A DNA stretch of 7,357 nucleotides from Methanospirillum hungatei. GTDB lineage: Archaea > Halobacteriota > Methanomicrobia > Methanomicrobiales > Methanospirillaceae. The translations under genes were made by a program, and so were the position numbers. This document shows, one piece after another, positions 5,960 through 7,357 of this stretch (positions are counted from its first letter, which is position 1; each line of letters opens with the position of its first letter). Location of the stretch: NCBI RefSeq assembly GCF_020216685.1, contig NZ_JAIWNS010000225.1:1-7357 (forward strand), read 5' to 3'. The notes under the pieces are model-generated. The model worked only from the letters and a program-made list of their open reading frames with translations, was not told where the DNA came from and did not search any database.

Positions 5960-6007
5960 ACAGGGGTCATTAGCTGAAAAGAGCAATTAAGGTGAACCCC
6001 ATCACCT
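5960..6007 (-). ncRNA. Fluoride riboswitch (crcB motif) 3
   Basis: Read on the minus strand, P1 is AGGTG (6007-6003) with CACCT (5994-5990), and the loop is ATGGGGTT (6002-5995). P2 is GCT (5984-5982) with AGC (5975-5973). The 3' segment GCTAATGACCCCTGT (5974-5960) holds GACCCC (5968-5963), which pairs with loop bases GGGGTT (6000-5995) by five Watson-Crick pairs and one G-U. The closing pair of P1 is A-T here, against C-G and T-A in copies 1 and 2, and the pseudoknot again varies with pairing kept. The base after the linchpin U is G instead of A, a small departure. The aptamer looks intact although the ORF behind it is broken. It may now control only the TTG-started ABC ATPase gene 260 bp downstream. 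Confidence 0.88.
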
Positions 6008-6010
6008 GCA

Positions 6011-6021
6011 TACATATATTT
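6011..6021 (-). promoter_or_regulatory. TATA-like block upstream of riboswitch 3
   Basis: On the minus strand AAATATATGTA ends four bases before the P1 stem. As with riboswitch 2, it is too near to place a start 25 nt downstream without cutting the aptamer. A weaker AT-rich stretch at about 6027-6041 (CCTATTAAGCATATT on the minus strand) is better placed to be the real TATA box. Confidence 0.3.
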
Positions 6022-6085
6022 GATGAATATGCTTAATAGGTTTTTTGCTCACCAGAATGTGAAGATAATCGATGAATGGGAATAA

Positions 6086-6107
6086 ATGTATGGATGAGAT
6101 CATACAT
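6086..6107. repeat. 7-bp perfect inverted repeat in the 6022-6239 spacer
   Basis: ATGTATG (6086-6092) and CATACAT (6101-6107) are perfect complements separated by eight bases. It lies between the end of the second dynamin-like gene and riboswitch 3, and could be a 3'-end hairpin or an operator. No gene or other structure was seen in the rest of this spacer. Confidence 0.35.
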
Positions 6108-6239
6108 GGACAATATTCGGAAGGTAATTCGAAAACGAGGACATCATCATCTACGGCCAAAAAGACCCCTATAACCATTTTTTCGGTTTACTCTGTTGAT
6201 TATATGGATTATGGTCGGTTAAGAACCTGATTTCTTACT

Positions 6240-7357
6240 TTATCGGTGATTTTTTAGCATTCTTGTTATTCCTGCCCGGTATTGACCGGCCGTATTCTCA
6301 TATGACTTTTCAAGAGAACCTATCATTTCTTCAGTCCAGCGAACGAAGATCCGTTTATATGCGTCAAAGCTCATCTTCAGTTCTTTTTTCATGAGTTCTT
6401 TTAATTTTGATCTGATAGTATTTTCAAGAAAACCCCGGCCCAGGAATGCAGAATAGACCGGAAGTGAGAAAGAGATATCAAGAGAACCGGTATCATATCG
6501 TGGCATATCATGAATCTTTGACCGGAGATCTACACTATCCCCGAAACCAGGTACGGGAAGGATGACAGCACTCTTTTCAAGGATGAGATCCAGCTGTGAT
6601 GCAAGTTCTATAAGTTTGTCCTGCACCGGAGTTATCTCCTGGTGAACATATCCCACGATATCGTCTCTGATAAGGGACTGCATCTCCCCCTGTGCACCAG
6701 TACCATTCATGGACTGAATAACATGCTCTGTCATCATCTCCCATAATGGAGAAAGATCAGAGAAGAGATTCCTGCTCTGATGAAGGGTATAATTTCGGGT
6801 CTTTTCTATGTGAGCAGACCCATTTTGAAGTTCAGTTTCAACAGACAGGAGTTCCTGTTCACGTTCGGGTGTTAATTCTGGATCTTTCTCCTCCTCTGAC
6901 AGTGCATTGGAAACCGCCTCCCATAACAGACCGATCTTTCGCTGGAGAGACCGGGTTTTCATATCCCGTGCATCTTTCACGAGCGGGAGAATCTCTGATT
7001 CAAACCAGGCATCCAGGAGATGGCGGTGAGATTTCCGGGTGCTGACCAGATGGACCGGATAATGATCATCACATCGCACCGCTATCTGTGAGGAGATATA
7101 TTCGCACAGAGAACGGGCCTCCTCATCAGAGAGTAGATCTCCTTTACTTACCAGAATCTGAACAGGAATTCCTGCATTCTGAAGAGAATACACCGTCTGA
7201 ATATCCTCTGCAGTCAACGTTGATCCGGCATCGATGAGCATAATACCAAGATCACAACTGGGAAGGTAGGCACGGGTGAGTGCAGCTCCGCTCGTAGCAA
7301 GAGACCCAAGTCCGGGAGTATCTGCAAATCCTACCCCTTCAAGAAGTCGGTGAGCAG
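6240..7357 (-). CDS. Second dynamin-like GTPase, C-terminal 371 residues (5' end outside window)
   Basis: The frame stays open to the window edge, 38 codons before the internal Met at 7241. It includes the G3 motif DTPGLGS (nt 7322-7302), followed by a hydrophobic strand DLGIMLIDA and a G4-like SKGD (nt 7148-7137) where NKxD is usual. This arrangement matches a dynamin-family GTPase domain; G1 and G2 lie outside the window. The remainder is long charged helix, then a segment with a Gly-containing hydrophobic stretch (PVYSAFLGRGFLE), which may be the membrane-contact tip, and a basic helical C-terminus ending MLKNHR. It is clearly different in sequence from the dynamin-like protein at 2383. 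Prokaryotic dynamins often work as pairs of different members, so these two may be partners (inference). The stop is TAA at 6242-6240. Confidence 0.78.
   Translation of the reverse strand, partial: AHRLLEGVGFADTPGLGSLATSGAALTRAYLPSCDLGIMLIDAGSTLTAEDIQTVYSLQNAGIPVQILVSKGDLLSDEEARSLCEYISSQIAVRCDDHYPVHLVSTRKSHRHLLDAWFESEILPLVKDARDMKTRSLQRKIGLLWEAVSNALSEEEKDPELTPEREQELLSVETELQNGSAHIEKTRNYTLHQSRNLFSDLSPLWEMMTEHVIQSMNGTGAQGEMQSLIRDDIVGYVHQEITPVQDKLIELASQLDLILEKSAVILPVPGFGDSVDLRSKIHDMPRYDTGSLDISFSLPVYSAFLGRGFLENTIRSKLKELMKKELKMSFDAYKRIFVRWTEEMIGSLEKSYENTAGQYRAGITRMLKNHR

Noticed and set aside
1..7357. CRISPR array, tRNA, rRNA or complete insertion sequence
   Set aside because: No regularly spaced repeats, cloverleaf, rRNA segment or transposase with terminal inverted repeats was found.

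Overview
This window most likely comes from a methanogenic archaeon of the Methanomicrobiales, perhaps a Methanospirillum-like genome. The pointers are the MutS-like ATPase subtype, an alpha-toroid protein beside a zinc-ribbon/HEAT protein, dynamin-like GTPases, purine-rich Shine-Dalgarno sites of the GGTGA/GGAGG kind and AT-rich promoter blocks. The assignment rests on gene content only and no marker gene fixes it.

The main discovery is three separate copies of the fluoride riboswitch (crcB motif) aptamer, at 933-978 (+), 2284-2330 (+) and 5960-6007 (-). Each has a 5-bp P1 stem, an 8-nt loop beginning ATG, and a 3' segment of the form GCTRATRAC. In each copy that segment pairs six for six (with at most one G-U) with the P1 loop. 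Bases on the two sides of the pseudoknot, and the closing pair of P1, change together between copies, so these are structured RNAs and not DNA operators. No CrcB/Fluc or ClC-F fluoride transporter is visible. The switches sit instead in front of unusual genes.

Layout. Positions 3-719 (+) are the C-terminal part of a MutS-family ATPase. Positions 720-932 are intergenic with a candidate promoter. Riboswitch 1 leads into an alpha/alpha-toroid protein (989-1831), followed 45 bp later by a zinc-ribbon plus HEAT-like protein (1877-2236). Riboswitch 2 leads into a 588-residue dynamin-like GTPase (2383-4149), which overlaps by ATGA a 56-residue double-CxxC zinc-ribbon protein (4146-4316). From 4317 to 4860 there is a poly-T tract, a 14-bp palindrome, the C-terminal remnant of an ABC exporter (to 4779) and an AT-rich convergent terminator region. 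On the minus strand, riboswitch 3 and a strong Shine-Dalgarno lead into a 16-codon broken ORF, followed by a stand-alone ABC ATPase (4861-5700) that has lost its Q-loop, signature and H-switch residues. Upstream of these on the same strand is the 3' part of a second dynamin-like GTPase (6240 to the window end).

Interpretation (inference). Two plus-strand units appear to be induced by fluoride and probably act in stress tolerance: a toroid/zinc-HEAT unit and a dynamin/zinc-ribbon unit. A third minus-strand unit is partly decayed. The pyrimidine-rich 3' strand of each pseudoknot can also pair with the downstream Shine-Dalgarno site, which suggests translational ON switches. A fluoride-responsive dynamin-like membrane GTPase would be an unusual target and is the best candidate here for an undescribed system.
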